In this document: piece by piece, positions 38,435-48,354 of the stretch
Layout of the letters: every line of letters begins with the position of its first letter
How positions within the stretch are numbered: the first letter of the stretch is position 1
DNA from: Bradyrhizobium oligotrophicum S58
GTDB lineage: Bacteria; Pseudomonadota; Alphaproteobacteria; Rhizobiales; Xanthobacteraceae
Direction: 5' to 3'
NCBI RefSeq assembly: GCF_000344805.1
Contig: NC_020453.1
Location: forward strand, 6,605,001-6,669,000
DNA length: 64,000 nt
Made by a program: the position numbers and the translations under genes
Notes under the pieces: generated by a model
What the model was told of the DNA's origin: nothing
Seen by the model: the letters and a program-made list of their open reading frames with translations, nothing else
The model's database searches: none

Positions 38435-39445
38435 TCAGCTCTTGATGTCGGCCGACCAGGTCTTCTCGATCAGCTTCACGACGCTGTCGGGCATCGGGAT
38501 GTAGTCGAGCTCCTCGGCCATCTTGCCGCCCTTCTCGAACGACCACTTGAAGAACTTGATGGCTTCGGCGGAGGCCGCCTTGTCGGCCGGCTCCTTGTGC
38601 ATCAGGATGAAGGTCGCGGCCGTCATCGGCCAGGACTTGTCGCCCGGCTGGTTGGCGAGGATCACGTAGTAGCCGGGAGCCTTGGCCCAGTCGGCGTTGC
38701 CGGCCGCGGCCTGGAAGGCCTCGACGGTCGGCTGCACGGTCTTGCCGGCCTTGTTGATCATGCCGGTGTAGGTCAGCTTGTTCTGCTTGGCATAGGCGTA
38801 CTCGACATAGCCGATCGAGTTCTTGGTCTGGCCGATGTTGCCGGACACGCCCTCATTGCCCTTGGCGCCGACGCCGACCGGCCACTCGACGGCGGTGTTG
38901 GAGCCGACCTTGCTCTTCCAGTCGGCGCTCGCCTCGGAGAGGTAGTAGGTGAAGTTGAAGGTGGTGCCCGAGCCGTCCGAGCGGCGAACGACGGCGATCG
39001 CGTCGGAGGGCAGCTTGACGTTCGGGTTCAGCTTCTTGATCGCGGCGTCATCCCACTTGGTGATCTTGCCGAGATAGATGTTGGCGAGCGTCTCGCCGTC
39101 CAGCACCATCTCGCCCGGCTTCACGCCCTCGAGATTGACGACCGGCACGATGCCGCCCATCACCATCGGCCACTGCACCAGGCCGTCCTTCTCGAGCTGC
39201 TCGGCCTTGAGCGGCGCGTCGGTGGCGCCGAAGGTCACGGTCTTGGCCTGGATCTGCTTGATGCCGCCGCCGGAGCCGATCGACTGGTAGTTCAGACCGT
39301 TGCCGGTCTCCTTCTTGTAGGCATCGGCCCACTTGGAATAGATCGGGAACGGGAACGTCGCGCCCGCACCGGTGATGTCGGCAGCAAAGGCCGACGTCGA
39401 TGCGGCGACCAAGCCGGCAGCGACGATAGCTTTGACGAAATTCAT
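38435..39445 (-). CDS. pstS: Periplasmic phosphate-binding protein PstS
   Basis: A 336-residue binding protein with signal peptide ([16 protein letters not shown], cut near 22) followed by the mature start [17 protein letters not shown]. Phosphate-contacting motifs are GSGGGIKQI near 58, GATDAPL near 76 and [12 protein letters not shown] near 155. It is first in the pst operon and lies 98 bp downstream of a perfect Pho box. Confidence 0.96.
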   Translation of the reverse strand: MNFVKAIVAAGLVAASTSAFAADITGAGATFPFPIYSKWADAYKKETGNGLNYQSIGSGGGIKQIQAKTVTFGATDAPLKAEQLEKDGLVQWPMVMGGIVPVVNLEGVKPGEMVLDGETLANIYLGKITKWDDAAIKKLNPNVKLPSDAIAVVRRSDGSGTTFNFTYYLSEASADWKSKVGSNTAVEWPVGVGAKGNEGVSGNIGQTKNSIGYVEYAYAKQNKLTYTGMINKAGKTVQPTVEAFQAAAGNADWAKAPGYYVILANQPGDKSWPMTAATFILMHKEPADKAASAEAIKFFKWSFEKGGKMAEELDYIPMPDSVVKLIEKTWSADIKS

Positions 39446-39543
39446 AGCTGGTCTCCATGCTTGGGAAGCGAAGCGCCATATGCACCCGATTGCGCTTCCC
39501 CGGCCGCTTTAAGGGGCCTCGGTGCCGCTTTTATAAAGGTTCG

Positions 39544-39561
39544 ATGACAGTCGGATGACAG
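39544..39561 (-). promoter_or_regulatory. Pho box of the pst operon
   Basis: On the minus strand two exact CTGTCAT heptamers are separated by four bases (CCGA), the 11-bp-spaced tandem repeat bound by a PhoB dimer. It lies 98 bp upstream of the pstS ATG. Confidence 0.85.
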
Positions 39562-39741
39562 TCACAAGCCGTTGATAAGTATTGATATTCTGATTTCGTC
39601 CCGAGTTATTACGGGGGGTGCTCCGGGTTCGGCGGTCCGACCGCACCTCCTTCTGTGAGAGCGGTGCTCAGGGCCGGTTTTCGGCGATGACACGGCCGCT
39701 GCCGCCCCATCTGCCCATGCGCCCGCCCCGCATTCGCTGTC

Positions 39742-39793
39742 GTCCCGGGCAAGTCCGGCAACGCGAAAGCGTTGGCGGACGCCGACCCGGGAC
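39742..39793. repeat. REP-like palindrome with GAAA tetraloop
   Basis: Outer arms GTCCCGGG (39742-39749) and CCCGGGAC (39786-39793) enclose inner arms GTCCG-G-CAACGC and GCGTTG-G-CGGAC around a GAAA loop, so the element folds as one hairpin with a single G-G mismatch. This is the dispersed palindrome type I recall from Bradyrhizobium intergenic DNA. Confidence 0.7.
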
Positions 39794-39867
39794 CCATACG
39801 CCGCGGCGGAATTGGCTGGGACGGATCGATCGACCATCGTGCCTCGCACGTCTCCCTGGGGTTATGG

Positions 39868-39906
39868 ATCCCGGATCGGCGCGCGCGTTGCGCGCTTGTC
39901 CGGGAT
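39868..39906. repeat. REP-like palindrome, inverted partner
   Basis: Arms ATCCCGGA (39868-39875) and TCCGGGAT (39899-39906) surround a GCGCGC/GCGCGC inner stem. It is in opposite orientation to the copy at 39742, about 75 bp away, forming a doublet. Confidence 0.7.
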
Positions 39907-40014
39907 GACAGTTGAGAATGTGGCTACGGTTTTGGCCCCCGAGACATGACCATCGAGGCACGATCTCACGGTCCCGCGACACATCGTGCCCGAGTGATGC
40001 ATCCGTCATGCCCC

Positions 40015-40365
40015 CTGACAACGAGAGGGCGCGGGGAAGGCCGGACCTCGGCTGAGGCCCGTGGCCCGCCTGCTCAAAAGAATGCAGGCGGCAGGTACCA
40101 CAGGTACAGCCGGACAGACCCGGCCTTCCCCGCGCGACGGTTTTACGGTGTCCTTCGTGCTCTCCCTGGGGATCGGCTCTCTTGCCCCCATCGCCCGCGC
40201 GTGCCCATAAGCAACGACCACGAACTTGACCTCAGCGTCGAGAGGCCAGGACCACACGACTTCGCCGTCCGCGCCGGCCATGCTCGTCTGGCACAGCCGT
40301 CACGTCCATCGCAGCCCACCTCCACGTTTCGTGACGACGCGTACGTCCCTCTGCACGAGGCGGGA
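40015..40365. repeat. Long structured intergenic repeat with 16-bp perfect arms
   Basis: The interval 39566-40439 has no credible gene. Within it, GCGCGGGGAAGGCCGG (40029-40044) and its exact complement (40120-40135) make a 16-bp stem enclosing 75 bases. The sequence that follows (stop-rich, low coding character, ending near CGTTTCGTGACGACGCG at 40325-40341) resembles a roughly 350-bp element I remember as dispersed in Bradyrhizobium and Rhodopseudomonas genomes. It may be an RNA or a non-autonomous mobile unit; no transposase or target duplication was seen. Confidence 0.55.
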
Positions 40366-40439
40366 TGCAGGGAGATAAGCATTGTTTCTGAAAAATAGCA
40401 ATAGAATTATTTTTATCGGAATCGCAGGCTCAGCGCCGC

Positions 40440-40760
40440 TCAGGGACGAGACGGGTCCGTCCTCTCCTTCAGGATCTCGCGCGCCGCCACCGCGATACGC
40501 TGACACACGGTCAACGCGGTCTCCCTGTCCTTGACGTGAAATATCCCGTCGCTGATCAGGCGGTCGTCGAGCCAGGCGCGGAACGCCAGTTCACTGTCGG
40601 CGGTGAACGTGCCGTCCTCGTAGACGAAGCCGCTGAGGGGACCCTCGACCACATAGTCCGTATCGTCGAGATATTGCGACGGCCGCGCACATTGCGCCCA
40701 GATGCGGCCATCCTCGTCGACAAAGGCCAGCACGCCGTCGTCATGCTCTTCGAGCTTCAT
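40440..40760 (-). CDS. Hypothetical protein, 106 residues
   Basis: The protein starts MKLEEHDDGVLAFVDEDGRIW and is acidic and soluble, with no membrane segment or motif I can name. ATG 40760 is preceded by CAGGAGA, a good ribosome site. The open frame continues upstream to 41003, but that part translates the palindromic repeat at 40803-40881 and is not gene. Codon use fits its neighbours. Confidence 0.7.
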   Translation of the reverse strand: MKLEEHDDGVLAFVDEDGRIWAQCARPSQYLDDTDYVVEGPLSGFVYEDGTFTADSELAFRAWLDDRLISDGIFHVKDRETALTVCQRIAVAAREILKERTDPSRP

Positions 40761-40802
40761 CCAAATCTCCTGACAGCGCGCGAATGAGGCAAGCTTTTTC
40801 TG

Positions 40803-40881
40803 CGTCATTGCGAGCGCAGCGAAGCAATCCAGAATCGTGCCGCGGAAACATCCTGGATGCGTCGCTGCGCTCGCAATGACG
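40803..40881. repeat. 79-bp palindromic repeat
   Basis: Arms of 20 bp are perfect: CGTCATTGCGAGCGCAGCGA (40803-40822) pairs with the 20 bases at 40862-40881, and the complementarity continues with two mismatches to CCAG/CTGG, leaving a loop of about 20 bases. This CGTCATTGCGAGC element is a familiar interspersed repeat in Bradyrhizobium. It lies just upstream of the 106-residue gene. Confidence 0.75.
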
Positions 40882-40959
40882 ATGGAGAAATAATGCAATT
40901 CCTCGTCCCGCGCTCCGACTCCGCATGCTACACGATACGGTCGCCCGCCCGGATGCCAG

Positions 40960-41151
40960 CTAGCTCCCCGGACAGTTGATCTGCTTGTAGACCGCATCAG
41001 CAAACGCCTTGATGCCGGTGTTGATGCGCAGCGGCGAGGTCAGCGTCTGGTAGGTGACGATGCCGCGGGTGATCGACAGTACCTTGTAGCTCTCGGCGAT
41101 TTTCGTCTTGTAGCACTTGCCGACCTGGATGGCGTCCTCTCGCAGTGGCAT
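40960..41151 (-). CDS. Small hypothetical protein, 63 residues
   Basis: MPLREDAIQVGKCYKT... is a small basic soluble protein, with one cysteine near the start and one near the end (KCYKT, QINCPGS). The ATG at 41151 has GGAG six bases upstream. No known domain recognised. It stands alone between the 106-residue gene and the HicAB-like pair. Confidence 0.6.
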   Translation of the reverse strand: MPLREDAIQVGKCYKTKIAESYKVLSITRGIVTYQTLTSPLRINTGIKAFADAVYKQINCPGS

Positions 41152-41194
41152 GATGTCTCCGTCGCGTTGGCGTCTGGCGATCTCGAATCAAGAA

Positions 41195-41428
41195 TCACGC
41201 CAGCGGCGCAGCGGACCGCGCGGCCTTTGGCACGGGCGGCTCGCGGTCGACGGCCTTGAGCGCATCGAGGCATGCGAACAGCGCCAGCTGTCCGTCAGCG
41301 ACCGCCTCGTCGGAGGTCTCGCCGATGCCGATGACGCCGGGACAATCTGGAAAGATGACGAGAAAGCCGCCGCCATCCCCGGCGCCGAGCTCCGTCACCT
41401 CGTAAACATAGGCGCAAGGATCGCTCAT
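41195..41428 (-). CDS. HicB-like antitoxin (short form)
   Basis: A 77-residue protein matching the HicB partial-RNase-H fold: YVYEVTELGAGDGGGFLVIF then PDCPGVIGIGETSDEAVADGQ, the family's usual P-D-x-P-G and GET-EEA pattern. It stops soon after this domain and has no helix-turn-helix or ribbon-helix-helix tail, so it may bind the toxin but not DNA. Its ATG overlaps the stop of the upstream HicA-like gene (ATGA), the usual toxin-first order. Confidence 0.7.
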   Translation of the reverse strand: MSDPCAYVYEVTELGAGDGGGFLVIFPDCPGVIGIGETSDEAVADGQLALFACLDALKAVDREPPVPKAARSAAPLA

Positions 41429-42024
41429 CGCGCAGCCTCATCCATGCCGTCGATCATCGCCACGAAGGCCCGGACATGCGGCGGCCGGATCCTGGCCTTG
41501 AGCGGGATGGTGACGCAATGCGGGACCGAGGGGTGCAGGAAGACCTCGTGCGTGCCGGTGATCTTGCGAAACTTCATCGCGTATTGCGAGGCGATGATCT
41601 CGAGGTCGACCGGCTTCCAGTCGCCGCCCGGATTGGCCCGCAGCGCTTCGAGACGGTGATTGTGCGACCGGCCCTGTCGGCTTTCCGACATTGGACCGGC
41701 GGACGACACCTCCTTGTCCGTTGCTGCGCGACCATCGCCAGGGAGCACCAGGCGGAGAAACGCGACGATGAAGTCGCCGACCGTGTCGTTGCGATGCGCC
41801 AGCCGCCAGTTCTGCGACAGCACCAGCCGGGCCCCGTTCGCGCCGTCGTGAAGCGCGACGAGCTCGTCCATCATCGTCAGCACCCTGACGGCGCTGAGAT
41901 TATACGGCTCCTGCGTGAACTTGCGCTTGAGGTCGACGCGTTCCTTGCGCAGGCTGGCGTTCGCGACCAGCCAATCGACGATCGTCCCGACCCAGAACGC
42001 CTCGGTGTCGACAGCCTCGGGCAT
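41425..42024 (-). CDS. HicA-like toxin with an extra N-terminal domain
   Basis: A 199-residue protein. The last 75 residues fit the HicA mRNA-interferase fold: RLEALRANPGGDWKPVDLE near 124, the catalytic-histidine motif ITGTHEVF at 155-162, and CVTIPLKARIRPPHVRAFV. HicA proteins are normally only 60-90 residues long. The first 120 residues are helical-looking and unrecognised. An internal ATG at codon 112 (41691) would yield a standard-size 88-residue toxin, though its ribosome site is poorly placed. The pairing with the overlapping HicB-like gene supports a toxin-antitoxin role. Confidence 0.65.
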   Translation of the reverse strand: MPEAVDTEAFWVGTIVDWLVANASLRKERVDLKRKFTQEPYNLSAVRVLTMMDELVALHDGANGARLVLSQNWRLAHRNDTVGDFIVAFLRLVLPGDGRAATDKEVSSAGPMSESRQGRSHNHRLEALRANPGGDWKPVDLEIIASQYAMKFRKITGTHEVFLHPSVPHCVTIPLKARIRPPHVRAFVAMIDGMDEAAR

Positions 42025-42209
42025 GTCCGTCCTCCGGAGCACGCGCCGTGGGCGCGCTGCACGGAGATCGATACAAGACCCATGCCACCACGCATCCATC
42101 GGTGGATGCCGGCTTTGCCCGCGGCTCACGGAGGCGCCGGAGGCCCTGACGTCAGCTCGTCCGCGCAATCTCTTGCGCAGACGGGATCGCGTGATTGATC
42201 AGCCGGGGC

Positions 42210-42668
42210 TCACCACACCGGGCCGCCCCACGGTCCGCCACCCCAGCCGCCATAGTAACGGCGCACGTAATAGGGACGGCCATAATACGGCGCGTAGCCG
42301 ACGCCGGCATAGCCGTAGGGCCCGCCGCCATAATAATATGGGTCGTCGTCGTAGTAATAGGGCGTTGCCGCCGCTGCGATGCCCGCGCCGAGCAGCGCGC
42401 CGGCTGCGAGCGCGCCGCCGCCCCAGCCGAAACCACCACCGCGCCATCCGCCGCCGTGCCAGCCACCGCCACCATGCCAACCGCCGCCGTGCCATCCACC
42501 GCCGAAGCCGCGGCCGCCATAGCGCACCTGCGTGGTGCCGAGCGGCGCGGCGTCGGGCTTCGCGGCGGCCGACAGCGCCGTCATCGGAGCAGACATCGCC
42601 GGCGCGTTCACACCGGCCAGCAGCGCACCCGACAGGGCCAACGCCGCCACGTAGTTCAAGCTTCGCAT
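42210..42668 (-). CDS. Secreted glycine/tyrosine-rich protein
   Basis: A 152-residue protein with signal peptide (MRSLNYVAALALSGALLAG..., cut near 27). The mature part has four GGWHGGG-type repeats near 57-80, an alanine/glycine hydrophobic stretch that could span a membrane (GALAAGALLGAGIAAAA), and a tyrosine-rich tail (PYYYDDDPYYYGGG). Similar small proteins are common at rhizobial cell surfaces; no function is established. The open frame extends upstream but ATG 42668 with the signal peptide is the sensible start. Confidence 0.75.
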   Translation of the reverse strand: MRSLNYVAALALSGALLAGVNAPAMSAPMTALSAAAKPDAAPLGTTQVRYGGRGFGGGWHGGGWHGGGGWHGGGWRGGGFGWGGGALAAGALLGAGIAAAATPYYYDDDPYYYGGGPYGYAGVGYAPYYGRPYYVRRYYGGWGGGPWGGPVW

Positions 42669-42850
42669 CGCCAGGACTCCTTGACTGGGATCATCACGCA
42701 TGGCGGCTCCCATTTGGACGGGGCGCCGTCGTCCGCCGCGACAGCGACGGCTTGGAGCGCGTGAGTTGCTCGAAACCTACGAACTGCCGGTTTGGCCGCC
42801 CGTTCCACGCAAAAGCGCCATCGGCTGCGGGAACATCGACTCCACCCGCC

Positions 42851-43181
42851 TCAATGCCGGCCGAGATTGCTGGAACTCCCGGAGTTGCCGCCGCCGGTGC
42901 TCGCGCCGTTGTTGTTGAGCGAGCCGGTTGCATCGTTCGGCGCCGATGGCGTGTGGCCCGAACCATTGCCGGGTGCGCCGGCGCTCGTCGAATTGCCGGG
43001 TGCCATGCCGGTCGAACCGGTGTTGCCGGGGATGGCACCTGGAACTGTTGCAGGCGCTTTCTGCGAGGCTCCCGCGCTGCTGCCGCCGGTGCCGGTGCCA
43101 CCCAGCGCTACTACTCTGAGCCGATGCGAGCGTGCCCGAGAGCGTGAGCACCGCAGCCGATGCGATCAATACCAGTTTCAT
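42851..43181 (-). pseudogene. Secreted low-complexity protein with a frame break
   Basis: The start MKLVLIASAAVLTLSGTLASAQSSSAG is a clear signal peptide. After it, the continuing frame is Arg-rich nonsense while the +1 frame reads GGTGTGGSSAGASQK and stays rich in Gly, Ser, Asn and Pro to a stop at 42851. One surplus base in the GGG near 43104-43108 explains the switch. If repaired, the product is about 109 residues. Either a recent mutation or a sequencing error. Confidence 0.6.
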
Positions 43182-43242
43182 GGGGACGTCCTTCTCTGGA
43201 GGACAACGACAAGGTCGGCATCCACCGGACGTTCCTCGCGGC

Positions 43243-44172
43243 TCAGCCGCGTCGCTTGCGGCCCTGCCCCGCGGTCGCCTGCTTGCGCAGCCCATCGGCC
43301 GCGCCGGCCACCACCTCCGAGATCTGCAGCAACTGCTTGGCGAGCGGGCTGGTCTTGCGCCAGACCATGCCGATGGAGCGCTGTGGCTGCGGGTCGGCGA
43401 AGCGCGCCAGCGACACCGCGGCCGAGCGCGTCTCGACGCCGACCGCCATCTCCGGGATCAACGTCACGCCCATGCCGGCGCCGACCATCTGCACCAGCGT
43501 CGACAGCGACGACGCATCGAGCATCTCGCGCGGCGCCTGCATGTTGCAGAACGTCAGCGCCTGGTCGCGGAAGCAGTGCCCCTCCTCCAGCAGCAGCAGC
43601 CGCATCTCGCGCAGCATCTCGCTGCTCGGCACCGCGGCGCCTTCATATTCGGGCGGCCGCACCAGCAGGAAATTCTCCGAGAACAGCGCGACCTCGGTCA
43701 GCGACGGCTCCGAGACCGGAAGTGCGACGATCGCTGCATCGAGCCGGCCCTCGACCAGCTCCTCGATCAGCTTCGGCGTCTTGGACTCGCGCACGTGAAT
43801 GTCGATCTCGGGATGCTTGCGCGTCAAATTGGCGATCACCTTGGGCAACAGATAGGGCGCGACGGTCGGGATCATGCCCAGCCGCAGCCGCCCGGTCAGC
43901 TTGTCGCGCGAGGCGCGGGCGAAATCGCCGAGTTCGTCGACCGAGCGCAGGATGTCGCGCACGCGCTCGGCGAGCTGCTCGCCGAACCGCGTCAGCACCA
44001 CCTGCCGCGCGTTGCGCTCCAGCAGCACGCCGCCGAGCGCCTCCTCCATCTCCTTGATCTGCATCGACAGCGCCGGCTGCGAGATCGCGCAGGCCTCCGC
44101 GGCACGGCCGAAATGGCCGAGACGCGCCAGCGCATCGAAATAGCGAAGCTGCCGCATCGTCAAATGGATCAT
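43243..44172 (-). CDS. oxyR: Peroxide-sensing LysR-type regulator OxyR
   Basis: A 309-residue LysR regulator with N-terminal helix-turn-helix (FGRAAEACAISQPALSMQIK). The redox pair of OxyR is present as Cys200 and Cys209 in EEGHCFRDQALTFC. It is divergent from katG across 115 bp, the usual rhizobial arrangement, and should activate katG after disulfide formation. Confidence 0.92.
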   Translation of the reverse strand: MIHLTMRQLRYFDALARLGHFGRAAEACAISQPALSMQIKEMEEALGGVLLERNARQVVLTRFGEQLAERVRDILRSVDELGDFARASRDKLTGRLRLGMIPTVAPYLLPKVIANLTRKHPEIDIHVRESKTPKLIEELVEGRLDAAIVALPVSEPSLTEVALFSENFLLVRPPEYEGAAVPSSEMLREMRLLLLEEGHCFRDQALTFCNMQAPREMLDASSLSTLVQMVGAGMGVTLIPEMAVGVETRSAAVSLARFADPQPQRSIGMVWRKTSPLAKQLLQISEVVAGAADGLRKQATAGQGRKRRG

Positions 44173-46468
<2,296 letters not shown>

Positions 46469-46501
46469 GGCGACAAGCCGACGCAGTGACGAAGTAAAGA
46501 G

Positions 46502-46535
46502 AAGCGGCGCTTCAGTGATGAAGCGCCGCTTTTTA
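46502..46535 (+). terminator. Rho-independent terminator of katG
   Basis: A 13-bp perfect stem, AAGCGGCGCTTCA with TGAAGCGCCGCTT around a GTGA loop, runs straight into a T-run. It is 34 bp after the katG stop. Confidence 0.9.
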
Positions 46536-46567
46536 TTTGCAGAGGCTGTGTCGGTCGTGCGAGCGCC

Positions 46568-47380
46568 TCAGCGCTCCGCGGCCGAGCCGCCGCCGTCGAT
46601 CTGGCGGCCCATCAGCGCGATCGCCTTCTGATAGACGCCGGCGGCGTTCCAGGCCTCGATGGCAACGAAGTTCGGCTCGCCCGGCTGATAGCCGGCGCCC
46701 GCCTTCCAGCCATTGGCGCGCAGGAAGTTCGCGGTCGAGGCGAGCGCGTTGGCGGCGACGTCGAGATTGCCGGTGCCATAGGCGAGAATGTTCTTCGGCA
46801 TGAACTGGGTCTGCCCGACCTCGCCATGCATCGAGCCGCGGGTCGTGCCCGACAGCACGCCGCGGTCGATCAGCTTGAGCGCGGCGTAGAGCTGCTCGGT
46901 GAAGAACTCCGGGCGGCGGCAGTCATAGGCCAGCGTCGCGATCGACGACAGCATGTGCTGATTGCCGCGCTGGCTGCCAAAACCGCTCTCCATGCCCCAG
47001 ATCGCGATCAAGGGTCCGGGCGGCACGCCGTAACGCTGCTCGATCGAGGCGAACATCGCCGCCTGCGACTGCTTGAGCTGCCGGCCGCGCGAAACGATCG
47101 CCGCCGCACCGCGCTTGGCGAGGAACTGATCGAGCGACAGGCTGAAGCTGCGCTGGCCGCGGTCGGCGGCAATCGTGGCCGACGCGTAGTTGGTCTGCAT
47201 CAGCGCCGCGAGCGCGGTGCCGCCGACGCCCTTGCTGCGCGCCTCCTCGCCGAACTCGCGCTTCCAGGCTTCGAAGCCCGCGGGCGAAGAGCCGCACTGC
47301 GCCGCCTGCGCACCGCTCAGTCCCGCAAATAGCACCATCGCGGTCAAAGCCGTTCTGATCATGGCCTGGCCCTTGGTCAT
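46568..47380 (-). CDS. Lytic murein transglycosylase, MltB/SLT2-like
   Basis: A 270-residue periplasmic enzyme that cleaves peptidoglycan with 1,6-anhydro product formation. Signal peptide cut near 27 (GAQAAQ). The catalytic glutamate is in IAIWGMESGFGSQRG near 130, and the family motif GEVGQTQFMPKNILAYG follows near 192. ATG 47380 has GGCGGA before it. The gene is shorter than E. coli MltB because it lacks a C-terminal peptidoglycan-binding domain. Confidence 0.9.
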   Translation of the reverse strand: MTKGQAMIRTALTAMVLFAGLSGAQAAQCGSSPAGFEAWKREFGEEARSKGVGGTALAALMQTNYASATIAADRGQRSFSLSLDQFLAKRGAAAIVSRGRQLKQSQAAMFASIEQRYGVPPGPLIAIWGMESGFGSQRGNQHMLSSIATLAYDCRRPEFFTEQLYAALKLIDRGVLSGTTRGSMHGEVGQTQFMPKNILAYGTGNLDVAANALASTANFLRANGWKAGAGYQPGEPNFVAIEAWNAAGVYQKAIALMGRQIDGGGSAAER

Positions 47381-47635
47381 TCCGCCGTCCTCTTCTCTTG
47401 GATGAGCGCGCAACAGATTTCCTGAGCGGCTCATGTGTCTGCCACACGCCGTATGAATGTTTGCTGATCGGCATCGCCGTGCCGCGCTGGTTTGAACCGG
47501 CGCAACCTAGCGGAATCGACGCCGAAGTCATAGGTGTCGACAGCGCGCAGGACGCCAGGCGGTTCCATCGGAGGCCGTTGCGCTACGTGTGCCAGGCTCG
47601 TGACCGGAGCAGCGCCGCTCCGCTTCCAGGCGACC

Positions 47636-47683
47636 TTGACAAATAACGATCCAGGATTATAAAACGACACAGTTTCGTTTTAT
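47636..47683 (+). promoter_or_regulatory. Sigma-70-type promoter overlapped by a 9-bp-armed operator
   Basis: TTGACA (47636-47641), 16 bases, TATAAA (47658-47663) is a near-consensus promoter for the PepSY gene. ATAAAACGA (47659-47667) and TCGTTTTAT (47675-47683) are a perfect inverted repeat with a 7-bp centre covering the -10 and start region, the geometry of a repressor site. The rest of the 366-bp gap (47381-47746) shows nothing else I can support. Confidence 0.65.
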
Positions 47684-47746
47684 CACAACCGTTTTGCCGG
47701 GAATGCTCTACAAGCACCGACCGAGGTCGGAGACAGCAGGCAGCAC

Positions 47747-48343
47747 ATGAGACGGATCGCTCTTTTTACCTTCATCCTGTTGTCATGGACTCCCCTTGCG
47801 CACGCCGTTGCCGACGCCGCGACCGGTGGGATGCAGGCCCCGATGGATCAGCAATCGTCGAACGCCAACGATCCCGCGCTGAGCCAGGAGGCGATCGATC
47901 GCGAGCTCGACAAGTTCCGCCGGACGGAGGTGTCGCTGCACCAGGCGCTGCGGATCGCCGAGAAGATCCACCCGGGATCGAAGACCGCCGACATCAGCTT
48001 CGAGGGCGGGCTCGATGCGCCGGTCTACAAGGTCCGCACGCTGCAGAGCGGGCGGATCTGGGAGTTCGACATCGACGGCACCACCGCAAAGGTACGGAAC
48101 AGCGTGCTGTTCTCGACCGTGCAGGGGATGAGCGAAAGCGACCGCGACAGCCTGACCGCCCTCACCACGGTCCGGCTCAAGATGTCGGATGCGATTCGGA
48201 TCGCCGAACGATCGGCGGCGGGCAAGGCCATCAGCGGCGGCCTGATGAACAAAGACGGCAAGCTCGCCTACGTGATCGTCGTGGTCTGCGGCAACGATCT
48301 GAAGCAGGTCACGCTCGAACCGTCATCGCCGCGGTCGCGCTGA
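47747..48343 (+). CDS. Secreted PepSY-domain protein
   Basis: A 198-residue protein with a signal peptide cut near 20 (AHAVA). Two PepSY-like repeats follow: VSLHQALRIAEKIHPGSKTADISFE near 60 and VRLKMSDAIRIAERSAAGKAISGG near 140, each with the helix-then-strand pattern. PepSY modules are often protease inhibitors or sensors in the envelope. It converges on a TetR gene and is preceded by a repressor-like dyad. Confidence 0.78.
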   Translation: MRRIALFTFILLSWTPLAHAVADAATGGMQAPMDQQSSNANDPALSQEAIDRELDKFRRTEVSLHQALRIAEKIHPGSKTADISFEGGLDAPVYKVRTLQSGRIWEFDIDGTTAKVRNSVLFSTVQGMSESDRDSLTALTTVRLKMSDAIRIAERSAAGKAISGGLMNKDGKLAYVIVVVCGNDLKQVTLEPSSPRSR

Positions 48344-48354
48344 CCGCGCGCGAT

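Noticed and set aside
39618..40398. Several 90-150-codon open frames in the repeat-rich gap
   Set aside because: They cross palindromic repeats on both strands, have no ribosome sites and no protein-like composition.
40803..41003. N-terminal extension of the 106-residue hypothetical protein
   Set aside because: This part translates the palindromic repeat (CFAALAMT-type peptide, well known as repeat translation); the real start with a ribosome site is at 40760.
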